Source of the DNA: CAZWUK01 sp964636685
GTDB taxonomy: Bacteria > Bacillota > Clostridia > Christensenellales > CAG-138
DNA length: 35,534 nt
Direction of reading: 5' to 3'
Assembly: GCA_964636685.1 (NCBI GenBank)
Contig: CAZWUK010000013.1
Span: 1-35,534, forward strand
A program made the translations under genes and the position numbers. This document shows positions 1-7,593 of this stretch, piece by piece. The first letter of the stretch is position 1. The number at the start of each line of letters is the position of its first letter. The notes beneath the pieces were generated by a model. It did no database searches, was not told the origin of the DNA, and was given only the letters and a program-made list of their open reading frames with translations.

Positions 1-1340
1 AAGACCAGCTATGAAAAGTCAAGCATCAGTTTGACGAAGTAGCCGGAACGTAGGGGGTGTTGTCAAGAAGGACGGCAAAGATGATGGAGGTCATCTTGCG
101 GCAAATATGGCCCATCGTGGTCATGTGAGATTTCCCCTCGGCGCGTTTCTTGGCGTAAAGCTGCATGATCGCAGGATCGTGGAAGGCAGCGGAGCTGGAA
201 GCAAGCCAAATGGCGCGGCGCAGGTAAGGGGAGCCTCGCTTGGACATTTTGCAGCGAGTGCCCATGAAGTCACCGGATTGCTTGACGGTGGGGTCAATCC
301 CCGCAAAGGCGGCGAGTTTGGCGGAGGATTCAAAGCGGGAAATGTCGCCGATTTCGCTGAGAATGACAGCAGCCAGTACAGAGCCGATGCCTGTGATCGT
401 GGTCAACTGGGAATCAAAACCGGCGTAGAGACGCGCAATCTCCTGATCAATGAGAGAAACGGTTTGCTCGAGCGACTGAATCTGCTCAAGGTACTGCCGA
501 ATCAGCAAGCCGAGGGAATCGCAGGCGAGCAGGATGCCAAAGGAATTGCGCGCAGCGTCCTGAATTTCAACAGCCTTGTCGTAGCCGAAGCGACCGCGAC
601 TGGCAAGTGAGATCAGATTGCAAAGCTTGGCGGTGTCCACGGCGACGATTTCTTCAGGCGTTGTATATTCCGCGAGAAGTTGCACGGAGGTTACGCCAAA
701 GGTATCCGAGAACAGCTTTTCGTATTCGGGAAACACCTGATCGAGCAGTGCAATGACCTTGCGCTTGAGGTCGGAAACCATGTCCACAACGAAGAATCGG
801 TGGCGGCAAAGCTCCCTAAGCGCATGGATATCCGGCGCTGCAACAGCGGTTTCGGAGTAGCGGCCAAAGCGGACGACTTCAGCAATGAGGAAGGAATCCT
901 TGGAATCGTTCTTAGTCTGCCGGATATAAAGATTTCTAAGGGCGTCGGACTGCACAGGGTTTATCACATGGATGGTGAAGCTCGCGTTACGCAGATGCCC
1001 GTACAACGGCAGCCAGTAATGACCGGTGGCTTCCAACCCGATCTCCACTTGCGATAGATCGGGAACGTGGGTTTTGAGGAAGTCCATGAGCCGTTGAAAA
1101 CCGGAGAAGCGATTGGCAAAGCGGAGGGATTTTCCGATGATGTTTCCGCTCTGGTCAATCAAGGTAGCTTCGTGGTTGTGCTTGCCGATGTCAATGCCGA
1201 CGATGTACATGATGTCTACCTCGCAAACTGATTTCGTACCGACAGATTCCTCCACGGCCTTGCGGGTCGTAACCTACTTCGAGATGAGAAGAAAACGCAG
1301 GAGCGTTCCAACATCCAGCTCATAACCGAAATCCCGCAAG
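1..1340 (-). mobile_element. IS110-family insertion sequence (right part runs off the window)
   Basis: The element is recognised by its transposase (26-1210). The transposase reads leftward, so its 3' end and right terminus lie at or beyond base 1. The upstream side carries a leader of about 130 bases bounded by an 8-bp inverted repeat (1259-1266 with 1333-1340). IS110 elements lack classical terminal inverted repeats and usually make no target duplication, so neither boundary can be fixed from this sequence. The left limit given here is only the outer arm of that inverted repeat. The adjoining 224-bp tandem repeat may be flanking DNA or part of the element end. Confidence 0.75.
26..1210 (-). 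CDS. IS110-family transposase (DEDD/serine recombinase)
   Basis: This is a 394-residue transposase that mobilises the IS110 element, in characterised members using a bridge RNA to pair donor and target DNA. Numbering from the chosen start, the N-terminal RuvC-like DEDD domain shows D7 (GIDIGKH), E60 (IGLEATGHYW), and D102 and D105 (KNDSKDSF). A coiled central part (about 235-265) leads to the C-terminal Tnp20 domain, with a helix-hairpin-like TITGIG segment and the SKRGSPYLR motif, whose Ser327 matches the family's catalytic serine. The length fits the family. The frame is open up to 1255, but ATG at 1210 was chosen because GAGG stands 8 bases before it and family members begin near MYxxGIDIGK. 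The frame is intact, so the element could be active. Confidence 0.93.
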   Translation of the reverse strand: MYIVGIDIGKHNHEATLIDQSGNIIGKSLRFANRFSGFQRLMDFLKTHVPDLSQVEIGLEATGHYWLPLYGHLRNASFTIHVINPVQSDALRNLYIRQTKNDSKDSFLIAEVVRFGRYSETAVAAPDIHALRELCRHRFFVVDMVSDLKRKVIALLDQVFPEYEKLFSDTFGVTSVQLLAEYTTPEEIVAVDTAKLCNLISLASRGRFGYDKAVEIQDAARNSFGILLACDSLGLLIRQYLEQIQSLEQTVSLIDQEIARLYAGFDSQLTTITGIGSVLAAVILSEIGDISRFESSAKLAAFAGIDPTVKQSGDFMGTRCKMSKRGSPYLRRAIWLASSSAAFHDPAIMQLYAKKRAEGKSHMTTMGHICRKMTSIIFAVLLDNTPYVPATSSN

Positions 1341-1405
1341 GAGAGAGGTTCCACTCTTTCGTTAGTGGACAGAAGCCACAAGGAGAATTCAGGAAACCTC
1401 TGCCC
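1211..1405 (-). ncRNA. candidate IS110 bridge RNA / leader RNA
   Basis: IS110-group elements encode their bridge RNA in the non-coding end just upstream of the transposase, which here is the minus strand from about 1405 down to 1211. Read on that strand, the segment has an outer stem AGAGGTT/AACCTCT (1395-1401 with 1344-1350) holding an inner hairpin. A large loop region follows, closed by CTTGCGGG/CCCGCAAG (1333-1340 with 1259-1266), containing a small AACGC-TCCT-GCGTT hairpin. A TATAAT lies on the minus strand at 1417-1422. The architecture fits a structured leader RNA. The loop-to-target pairing could not be checked, so this remains a proposal. Confidence 0.3.
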
Positions 1406-1786
1406 GTACGAGACGATTATATCAAAGCCACAAGCGACTTGATATACAAACCTGACAGCCGGATACGCCCGGCGCGACGATTCCGGAATGCCTCATTCGC
1501 TACGCTCCTTCGCCATTCCGGAATCCATTACTCACTCGAATGGAGCGTAAATCTATTATAGTAGGAGAGAGGTTCCACTCTTTCGTTAGTGGACAGAAGC
1601 CACAAGGAGAATTCAGGAAACCTCTGCCCGTACGAGACGATTATATCAAAGCCACAAGCGACTTGATATACAAACCTGACAGCCGGATACGCCCGGCGCG
1701 ACGATTCCGGAATGCCTCATTCGCTACGCTCCTTCGCCATTCCGGAATCCATTACTCACTCGAATGGAACGTAAATCTATTATAGT
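1339..1786. repeat. 224-bp tandem duplication of a hairpin-rich unit
   Basis: Two adjoining copies (1339-1562 and 1563-1786) are identical over 224 bases except G1545 versus A1769, and a third copy begins (AGGAGA, 1787-1792) before diverging. Each unit can fold into several perfect hairpins. In copy 1 these are AGAGGTT/AACCTCT (1344-1350, 1395-1401), TATATCAA/TTGATATA (1418-1425, 1439-1446), GCCGG/CCGGC around 1458-1473, and a 12-bp stem GATTCCGGAATG/CATTCCGGAATC (1479-1490, 1514-1525). There is no convincing coding frame. The unit may be an IS end, a miniature non-autonomous element, or an RNA of the omega/HEARO type. The near identity points to a recent duplication. Confidence 0.95.
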
Positions 1787-1792
1787 AGGAGA

Positions 1793-2070
1793 TTATTCTT
1801 TATGCTCGGTTTTATGTTTTTCGCGCAGTGCATCCAGTGCTTCCCTCGTTCGTCTTGCTTCGACCTCGGGATAGGTATAGCGCCACGCATTGTATTCTTC
1901 CTTGCTGATTTCACCGGATTTCAGCTTTGCCGCTTCTTTTTGTCATTTAGTGAACAGATCGTTCAAAGTGCTGTAAGAGGCATTGTAGAATTTATCGAGC
2001 GTCAAGCACACTTCATCATCAATCTTGTTTATGATGATGGTGTCATTCTACAACGCTTCCAAAAGGAGTG
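1793..2070 (-). pseudogene. decayed small gene of unknown function
   Basis: On the minus strand one frame reads like a charged helical protein: a segment with DDEVCLTLDKFYNASY, then LNDLFTK, a TGA stop (minus strand, near 1944), then QKEAAKLKSGEISKEEYNAW and a Lys/Glu-rich C-terminus ending HKTEHKE with TAA at 1793-1795. Another in-frame stop (TAG) lies near 2050. The composition (K/E rich, no low-complexity bias) is typical of real coding sequence, and the interrupting TGA sits where Trp TGG would fit. I do not recognise the family. It lies against the tandem repeat, which fits mobile-element debris. Confidence 0.5.
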
Positions 2071-2123
2071 ACTCATTATCAGCTTGAATCGCCAAAAGCA
2101 AGAGTGCTTATTTCTTGCTTATC

Positions 2124-2783
2124 TTATAATAATACAAAATGATTTTTATGATAGTATAGCAGGCCTTCCTGCTGTAATTTTGACAACTCGGCTGAAAGCG
2201 CGCTGCGGTCAACGGATAGGTAGTCCGCTAACTGCTGCCGATTGAAGGATAGGAAAAAATCGCTTTTTTTCTGATGCTGCGCCTCTGCTGAAAGGTACGC
2301 TAGGAGCTTTTGCCGTGTTGTCCGCTGCATCAGATGCGATAGCTTTTGATTGATTCGTATATTTTTCTCTGCGATCACCGAGAGCAAATTGTCGATCAAC
2401 TTGCGGTGACAATTGCATGCCGAATCGCATAATGTCAATATTCTGGGAACATCCAGATACAGTATGGTCGATGCTTCGGCAGCAAGAATACTGACGCCTA
2501 AAGGCGTTTCCGGACGGCAGGCGTAGCTTTCGGCAAACATATCGCCGGGCCGTGCTTCCGCCACAATATTTCGGTTGCCCCAATGATCCTCCTGAAGAAT
2601 GTGGATTCGACCGGCCATAACGATGAATACGGCGTGTATTTGGTCGCCCGCATGAAAAAGGTACGTACTTTTTGAATAGTTTTTTTCCCTAGCCGAGAGA
2701 CATTGTAAGAGTATTGGCAATTCTTCATCTGAAATGCCTGAAAAAAGTAAAAAATCATCGAAGCTGCCTATGTTAGAGTACAT
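2124..2783 (-). CDS. CRP/FNR-family transcriptional regulator
   Basis: This is a 219-residue DNA-binding regulator, the usual length for the family. Residues about 10-120 form the cyclic-nucleotide-type beta barrel (FHAGDQIHAVFIVMAGRIHI, then RPGDMFAESYACRPETP). A long dimerisation helix runs through about 120-155, and a winged helix-turn-helix follows at about 179-209 (SFNRQQLADYLSVDRSALSAELSKL). No FNR-type N-terminal cysteine cluster is visible, although cysteines occur at 119-125. A GGAAAG ribosome binding site precedes ATG 2783. The gene is divergent from a 4Fe-4S protein, a pairing seen in anaerobes where such regulators control redox or nitrosative-stress genes. That role is inferred. 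The effector is unknown. Confidence 0.9.
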   Translation of the reverse strand: MYSNIGSFDDFLLFSGISDEELPILLQCLSAREKNYSKSTYLFHAGDQIHAVFIVMAGRIHILQEDHWGNRNIVAEARPGDMFAESYACRPETPLGVSILAAEASTILYLDVPRILTLCDSACNCHRKLIDNLLSVIAEKNIRINQKLSHLMQRTTRQKLLAYLSAEAQHQKKSDFFLSFNRQQLADYLSVDRSALSAELSKLQQEGLLYYHKNHFVLL

Positions 2784-2795
2784 AACTTTCCTTTC

Positions 2796-2809
2796 GTTGG
2801 ATTTCCAAC
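2796..2809. promoter_or_regulatory. palindrome GTTGGA-TT-TCCAAC, candidate operator
   Basis: A perfect 6-bp inverted repeat with a 2-base centre lies in the leader of the CRP/FNR-type gene, just upstream of its ribosome binding site and downstream of its predicted promoter. A dimeric regulator bound here would block its own transcription. It could instead act as a small RNA hairpin. Confidence 0.45.
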
Positions 2810-2824
2810 ATACTTACGCAAATG

Positions 2825-2853
2825 ATTGTAGTATCTTATCCCCATAGAGTCAA
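2825..2853 (-). promoter_or_regulatory. sigma-70-type promoter for the CRP/FNR gene
   Basis: On the minus strand TTGACT (2848-2853) is followed after exactly 17 bases by TACAAT (2825-2830), about 40 bases before the ATG. The match to the -35/-10 consensus is good. Confidence 0.6.
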
Positions 2854-2889
2854 GACCGAGTCAAAAATGCAAGGTACAGGAGGGACGAT

Positions 2890-3603
2890 ATGATTCGAAA
2901 AATCATTGAGATTGACAGGGAGAAGTGCAATGGCTGCGGCGCTTGCGCAGAAGCGTGTCACGAAGGCGCCATTGGTATGACGGATGGAAAGGCAGAACTT
3001 TTGCGCGACGATTACTGCGATGGCTTGGGCAATTGCCTGCCTGCGTGTCCGACCGGAGCCATTTCGTTTGTCGAACGGGAGGCGGAGGCATATAACGCCG
3101 CCGCTGTTGAGAATAAGAGATTAGCACAAAAGCCATTGCCGTGCGGTTGCTCCGGGGCGCATGCAAAAGCGCTTCGACGCGTCAAGCCGGCGGCTGTTGC
3201 TGCCGATGCTGCGGCTATGAATGGCGATACGCATTCCGTACTGTTGCAGTGGCCCGTTCAGATTAAGCTGGTTCCGGTGAACGCACCGTATTTTGAGAAC
3301 GCAAAGCTTTTGCTTGCGGCGGATTGCAGCGCGTTTGCCTGCGGCGACTTCCATGCGCGATTTATGAAGGATCGAATCACACTGATCGGATGCCCCAAAT
3401 TGGACAACGTCGACTACTCCGAGAAGCTGACGGCGATTCTGCAGCAAAACAGGATTCGCAGCATAGCCGTTGTTCGCATGGAGGTGCCTTGCTGCGGCGG
3501 GCTTGAACTTGCGGTAAAAAAAGCACTGCAAAACAGCGGGAAGATCATTCCGTGGCACGTCGTGATTCTGTCGACCGACGGAAAGATTTTGGAGCAGGAA
3601 TAA
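2890..3603 (+). CDS. 4Fe-4S ferredoxin-like iron-sulfur protein
   Basis: This is a 237-residue cytoplasmic protein that probably carries electrons. The N-terminal ferredoxin domain has a full cluster motif C13-x2-C16-x2-C19-x3-C23 followed by a second, altered one (C43-x5-C49-x3-C53-P), where the usual second cysteine is replaced (CDGLGNC). The C-terminal half has further cysteine motifs (PCGCSG near 84, DCSAFACG near 145, IGCPKLD, and VPCCGG near 200) that could bind another cluster or a thiol cofactor. The start follows a strong AGGAGG. It is divergent from a CRP/FNR-type regulator that likely controls it. Similar proteins sit near hybrid-cluster (Hcp) genes, but none is present here. The exact role is unknown. 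Confidence 0.85.
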   Translation: MIRKIIEIDREKCNGCGACAEACHEGAIGMTDGKAELLRDDYCDGLGNCLPACPTGAISFVEREAEAYNAAAVENKRLAQKPLPCGCSGAHAKALRRVKPAAVAADAAAMNGDTHSVLLQWPVQIKLVPVNAPYFENAKLLLAADCSAFACGDFHARFMKDRITLIGCPKLDNVDYSEKLTAILQQNRIRSIAVVRMEVPCCGGLELAVKKALQNSGKIIPWHVVILSTDGKILEQE

Positions 3604-3608
3604 AGGAT

Positions 3609-3642
3609 AAGCGGCGGTACAATTCTGGCGCCGCCGCTTTAG
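3609..3642 (+). terminator. hairpin terminator after the ferredoxin-like gene
   Basis: AAGCGGCGG (3609-3617) pairs with CCGCCGCTT (3631-3639) around a 13-base loop, followed by a short T stretch. It begins six bases after the stop codon. The T tract is short, so termination may be inefficient. Confidence 0.6.
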
Positions 3643-3674
3643 TCTGCTAAAAGCCCTGCTTTCGACTGGACAAC

Positions 3675-3773
3675 CGCTTCTTGCCTGCGACTATTCGATC
3701 TATTGAACGGCAAGAAGCGTAGGGAACCATCTGCTTTGAAGCGTCCGCTGCCTTGACAAAACCAAGGCAGCGG
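3675..3773. repeat. two perfect 11-bp inverted repeats between convergent genes
   Basis: CGCTTCTTGCC/GGCAAGAAGCG (3675-3685, 3709-3719) and CCGCTGCCTTG/CAAGGCAGCGG (3745-3755, 3763-3773) are both perfect. They stand in the 230-base gap between the convergent ferredoxin-like gene and the symporter gene. Neither has a T run on either strand. They may protect 3' ends of mRNA or act as weak bidirectional terminators. Nothing else is seen in this gap apart from the terminator at 3609. Confidence 0.6.
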
Positions 3774-3834
3774 GTTGGCTGGATGCGCGAATACAATCCT
3801 TTATCATTCCAATGTCTTTTGAGGCGCTGGGAGA

Positions 3835-5247
3835 TCAGCCCTTACTGCCAACGGGATCGTCCTTCTGCTGCATTTCACTCGTTGCCAAGTCGCCCCGAGC
3901 TTCCAGATCCCCGATGATCTTTTCATAAAAATTTTTGTCGATCTTGTACTTTGCCCGGTAGACGATATACCCAGCGATAATGGACAGCATTGGCAGGATT
4001 AACATTGCGGCTTTCATAATTAGCAATCCTGTTTCGGTTACATCGTTCGGCGTTGCTGCGGAGTTGATTCCGGAGATAATCAACGTTGCGGAAACAACGC
4101 CCGTCCCGATTGCGCCGCCAATCTTATTGATAAACGGCTGTACGGAGAATGTAACGCTCTCGTTCCGCTTTCCGGATTTCCATTGGCCATATTCAATGGT
4201 ATCGGCGAGGAACATGAGCATCAGAAGCTGAATGAACGCCTGCCCCACAAATATCAGGACGCCGGCGGCGCCGATCACCACCATGTTCATAGGCGCGAAG
4301 AAGAAAAGGATGTAGCCGAGGAATACGAGCACCGTCGCGCCGGTATACAACGTTTTCCGATCGAACCTCTTTGAAAAAACGGGGAAGATTCCAAGAGCGC
4401 TCAGCTGTGATACGCCAAGAACCGCAGCAAAAACGGAATACATGTTTTCATTTTTAAAGGCATATTTGAAATAATATACACCGAAGCTTGTTGTGGTGCA
4501 GTAACCGACCATAAACAACGCCATTGCAATGGCGGTATAGCGAAGCTGGTCATTTCCGAAAAGAACCTTTCCGAGATCACGCAGCGTTGTTTTTTCCTCC
4601 TGCTTGAAGGTGACCTTTGTTTCGCGTACGCCGAAGACCGTAATGGATTGAAACGCCAGCATCAGAAACGCGATGATAAGCGCGAGCGTAAACCATGCGG
4701 ACTTGTCGCTTCCCATGGAAACGCCCAGCGTTTTTGTAATCGGGATGATTCCGACAACGACAATAAACATACCGACGTTGGCGCAGATTCGTGCAAACGC
4801 TCCCATTTTTTCACGTTCCTTCTGATCGATTGTCAGCGCGGGAAGCATCGACCAGTAAGCGATGTCGTTGGCGCCAAAGGTAAAATCCCATGCCAAATAG
4901 AAGATTGTAAATGCGATCACATACGCTGCGCCGGTCAGGTTAAAGTCTGCAAACATCAAAACCATGAACACCGCGCTCAGGATACCACCGATGGCAAGCC
5001 ATGGCTTAAACTTGCCAAAACGCGACTTTGTATTGTCAACAATAACGCCCATAATGGGATCGTTTACCGCATCAAATACACGAAGAACCGTCATTACGCC
5101 GGTCATCCACCACATGGTGGAGTCGGGGAGATTTAGTATTTCCGTAAGAAACGTCAGCAGATACATGCTGACCATGGTATAGAACATGTCACGGCCGACT
5201 GTTCCAAGACCAAAGCAAAAGTAATTGCGGCGGCTGGTATTTTTCAT
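3835..5247 (-). CDS. GPH-family sugar:cation symporter (melibiose/galactoside type)
   Basis: This is a 470-residue major-facilitator protein of the glycoside-pentoside-hexuronide:cation symporter group. It starts with the family-typical FGLGTVGRDMFYTMVSMYLL and has MTVLRVFDAVNDPIMGVIVDNT in the second helix region (about 50-72), where MelB-type proteins bind cation through Asp residues. SRFGKFKPWLAIGG marks the first cytoplasmic loop (about 73-86), and about 12 hydrophobic segments follow. It would import an intact galactoside or glucoside with Na+ or H+. Its ATG lies three bases beyond the alpha-galactosidase stop, with AAAGGA inside the end of that gene, so the two are cotranslated. Alpha-galactosides are the likely substrate by context. 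Confidence 0.92.
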   Translation of the reverse strand: MKNTSRRNYFCFGLGTVGRDMFYTMVSMYLLTFLTEILNLPDSTMWWMTGVMTVLRVFDAVNDPIMGVIVDNTKSRFGKFKPWLAIGGILSAVFMVLMFADFNLTGAAYVIAFTIFYLAWDFTFGANDIAYWSMLPALTIDQKEREKMGAFARICANVGMFIVVVGIIPITKTLGVSMGSDKSAWFTLALIIAFLMLAFQSITVFGVRETKVTFKQEEKTTLRDLGKVLFGNDQLRYTAIAMALFMVGYCTTTSFGVYYFKYAFKNENMYSVFAAVLGVSQLSALGIFPVFSKRFDRKTLYTGATVLVFLGYILFFFAPMNMVVIGAAGVLIFVGQAFIQLLMLMFLADTIEYGQWKSGKRNESVTFSVQPFINKIGGAIGTGVVSATLIISGINSAATPNDVTETGLLIMKAAMLILPMLSIIAGYIVYRAKYKIDKNFYEKIIGDLEARGDLATSEMQQKDDPVGSKG

Positions 5248-5250
5248 TGG

Positions 5251-7593
5251 TCAGTCCTTTCTTTCTATCAGATACATTGTCGAGCCGAAATCGCCCAGCA
5301 TACGGATCGACGGATGATATCCAGTTCCCAAAAACTGATTTTGAAGACGAATCCCCTGCATCATCTGAGCGCCGGAGCATTGATATTGCTCCTGTCCATC
5401 CGGTAAAGCATAAAAACGGTTTGCATTGCGCAGTACAACACCATCTGGACGCAAAGCGATTGGAAGAACATGCTTAACCAGACCGCCGAGCTTGCGGATG
5501 GCAATTCTCTGTGGACGGGTCGAAATCCGGTAGATGCTGTCCGCGGACAGACCGCCGATGGGCAGCGTGTCGTTTGCATCGGCAGCGGCGGTAAGCGTTT
5601 GGCAAAGCATGACGATGGATTCAGAGCCATCCGGCAGGGTCGCCTGAAAGACGGTTTTTGAAGATCCGTTCGTTTTTGCGCGGCGGAGGCTACCGTATTG
5701 CAGCGTTTTTCGGTGACGTTTATAGAAGGCAATCTGCGCGCGTACTTCGCGTTTCTCTATGGGAGACAGATATTTCAGATCCAGCTCATAGCCGAGACAG
5801 CCAAAAGCGGAAACATTAAAGCGCGTGGAGAGCGCAGTATTTCGCAGTGTTTGCTGATGCGGTGCGGCGGATACATGCGCGCCCATGGTGGATTGTGGAT
5901 AGAGATAGGACAGCCCTCCTTGAATTTTCAACCGCTCAATTGGATCGGTATCGTCAGACGTCCATATCTGCGGAGAAAAGCAAAGCATGCCGAGGTCGAA
6001 GCGATTGCCGCCGCTGGAGCAGGATTCGAGCAGGATGTGTGGCCGTGGACGGAATATGCGCGTAAGCACGTCGTACAGACCGGTCATATAGCGATGGTAG
6101 AATTCACCTTGGTTTTTGAGAACGGGGGAGGAGGCGTCGCTGATGTGACGGTTCATATCCCACTTTACATAGGAGATGTTCGCACTGTCGAGAATGCCGG
6201 AAACAGAGGCGACGATGTAATCGCGTACCTTTGGGTTGCACAGATCCAATACCAGCTGATGCCGCCCGAACGACGGCTTTTTTCCCGGAGTCGTCACCGC
6301 GTACTCGGGATGGCTGCGGAAAAGATCGCTATCCGGATTCACCATCTCTGGCTCAAACCAGAGGCCAAACTGCATACCGAGACGATTGATCCTTTTGGCA
6401 AATCCGGCGAGTCCTGCGGGCAATTTTCTGCGATTAACAACATAGTCCCCCAGTCCTGCGGAATCATTGCTTCGTGCACCGAACCAACCGTCGTCCAGTA
6501 CAAAAAGCTCCACGCCCAGTTTTTTTGCGCTGCGTGCAAGACGCATCAGCTTCCATTGATTGAAAGAAAAAAACATTCCTTCCCAGTTGTTAATCAGGAC
6601 GGGACGTTCCTTGCCCTTCCAATCGCCGCGGACAATGTGCTCATTGATGAAGCGATGAAAACGATTGGAAAGACCATTGAATCCACCGCAGGAGAACGTC
6701 ATGACGGCTTCCGGCGTTTCAAACTCCTCGCCGGGATGAAGCGTCCATGAAAAGCAGAACGGGTTGATTCCGGTTTGAATGCGGATCAGATCACGATTGG
6801 AGCGCTCGACGCAGGTCATATGATTCCCGCTGTAAATCAGATTGAAACCATAAACGTTTCCATGATCCTCACCGGCGGATGCTTCAGCAATTAAAATTCC
6901 GGGATTGTGGCGGTTGCTCGAAGCGCCTGTGGTAGAACTGTTTTCGTAGATACCGTATTGGATCTTGTGATCGTGTCGGTTTGCCTCCTGGATCCAACCG
7001 CCGTCAAATGTAATCATCGTATCGTCTCTATTGGGAATATCCAGCGACATGCTCAGCAGCTTTCGAATCTCGCAGGGCGCTGTCGCACGGTTTTTTAGTA
7101 CCACGCGGCGCGTAATCACATCCGTCTTGTAAAACACGGTATAGTAGAGCTCCAGCAGCAGAGCGTTGCTTTCGTCCTGTAACGTAACAATCAGGGTTTC
7201 GGCGTCGTTTTGTTCCGCATAGGCGGTCGGTAGGGATTTCATCGCAACACAGCCGCGTTCTACTCGGCTGCTGAGATATTGGAAATCGGCAGTAAACGTA
7301 CCATCCGGCATACGAAGCTCGGCCGGCGTGATGCGATAGTCTCCGCGGCCGATTCCAGACCATTCTAAGCACAACGCATCCAGGCTGTAATGATCCTGAT
7401 TCGGTTCTGTAAGCACGATGCTGCTGCCAAGCGGAACAGTATGCTTTTCCAGAAACGTGTCGAAGCTGCCGATCGGCAGCCGCGCGCCATAATATACGTG
7501 TTCCAAATGCAGATAGGGCGCATCCGTTACGTGAAACCAATAGCTGGTGTGCTCCGTTTCCAGATAAAAACGGTTTTCCTTTATTTCAATCAT
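5251..7593 (-). CDS. alpha-galactosidase, GH36
   Basis: This is a 780-residue retaining alpha-galactosidase that would cleave terminal alpha-1,6-galactose from melibiose, raffinose and related sugars in the cytoplasm (no signal peptide). It has the N-terminal beta-supersandwich, then a central (beta/alpha)8 barrel with FVLDDGWFG (about 365), FGLWFEPEMVNPDSDL (about 409) and YVKWDMNR, where Asp479 is the expected nucleophile. CSSGGNRFD and WTSDDTD follow, where Asp548 is the expected acid/base. The C-terminal beta domain completes it. Length and motifs match bacterial AgaA/MelA-type GH36. ATG 7593 overlaps the GH1 stop as ATGA and follows CGGAGA by 7 bases. An in-frame TTG two codons upstream is less likely. 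Confidence 0.95.
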   Translation of the reverse strand: MIEIKENRFYLETEHTSYWFHVTDAPYLHLEHVYYGARLPIGSFDTFLEKHTVPLGSSIVLTEPNQDHYSLDALCLEWSGIGRGDYRITPAELRMPDGTFTADFQYLSSRVERGCVAMKSLPTAYAEQNDAETLIVTLQDESNALLLELYYTVFYKTDVITRRVVLKNRATAPCEIRKLLSMSLDIPNRDDTMITFDGGWIQEANRHDHKIQYGIYENSSTTGASSNRHNPGILIAEASAGEDHGNVYGFNLIYSGNHMTCVERSNRDLIRIQTGINPFCFSWTLHPGEEFETPEAVMTFSCGGFNGLSNRFHRFINEHIVRGDWKGKERPVLINNWEGMFFSFNQWKLMRLARSAKKLGVELFVLDDGWFGARSNDSAGLGDYVVNRRKLPAGLAGFAKRINRLGMQFGLWFEPEMVNPDSDLFRSHPEYAVTTPGKKPSFGRHQLVLDLCNPKVRDYIVASVSGILDSANISYVKWDMNRHISDASSPVLKNQGEFYHRYMTGLYDVLTRIFRPRPHILLESCSSGGNRFDLGMLCFSPQIWTSDDTDPIERLKIQGGLSYLYPQSTMGAHVSAAPHQQTLRNTALSTRFNVSAFGCLGYELDLKYLSPIEKREVRAQIAFYKRHRKTLQYGSLRRAKTNGSSKTVFQATLPDGSESIVMLCQTLTAAADANDTLPIGGLSADSIYRISTRPQRIAIRKLGGLVKHVLPIALRPDGVVLRNANRFYALPDGQEQYQCSGAQMMQGIRLQNQFLGTGYHPSIRMLGDFGSTMYLIERKD

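Noticed and set aside
1540..1785. Plus-strand frame of 81 codons in the tandem repeat
   Set aside because: It runs through several perfect hairpins and is repeated only because the DNA is duplicated. No ribosome binding site or protein-like pattern is seen.
1339..1786. The duplicated unit as a CRISPR array
   Set aside because: There are only two directly adjoining copies of 224 bases with no spacers and no cas genes.
1802..2071. Plus-strand frame of 89 codons beside the tandem repeat
   Set aside because: It is antisense to a much more protein-like, though broken, minus-strand frame, and it has a Cys/Phe-rich composition with no ribosome binding site.
5698..6750. Long open frame (350 codons) on the plus strand opposite the alpha-galactosidase
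   Set aside because: It lies entirely antisense to a gene with full GH36 motifs. It has no ribosome binding site and no recognisable domain. It is a by-product of codon usage in the real gene.
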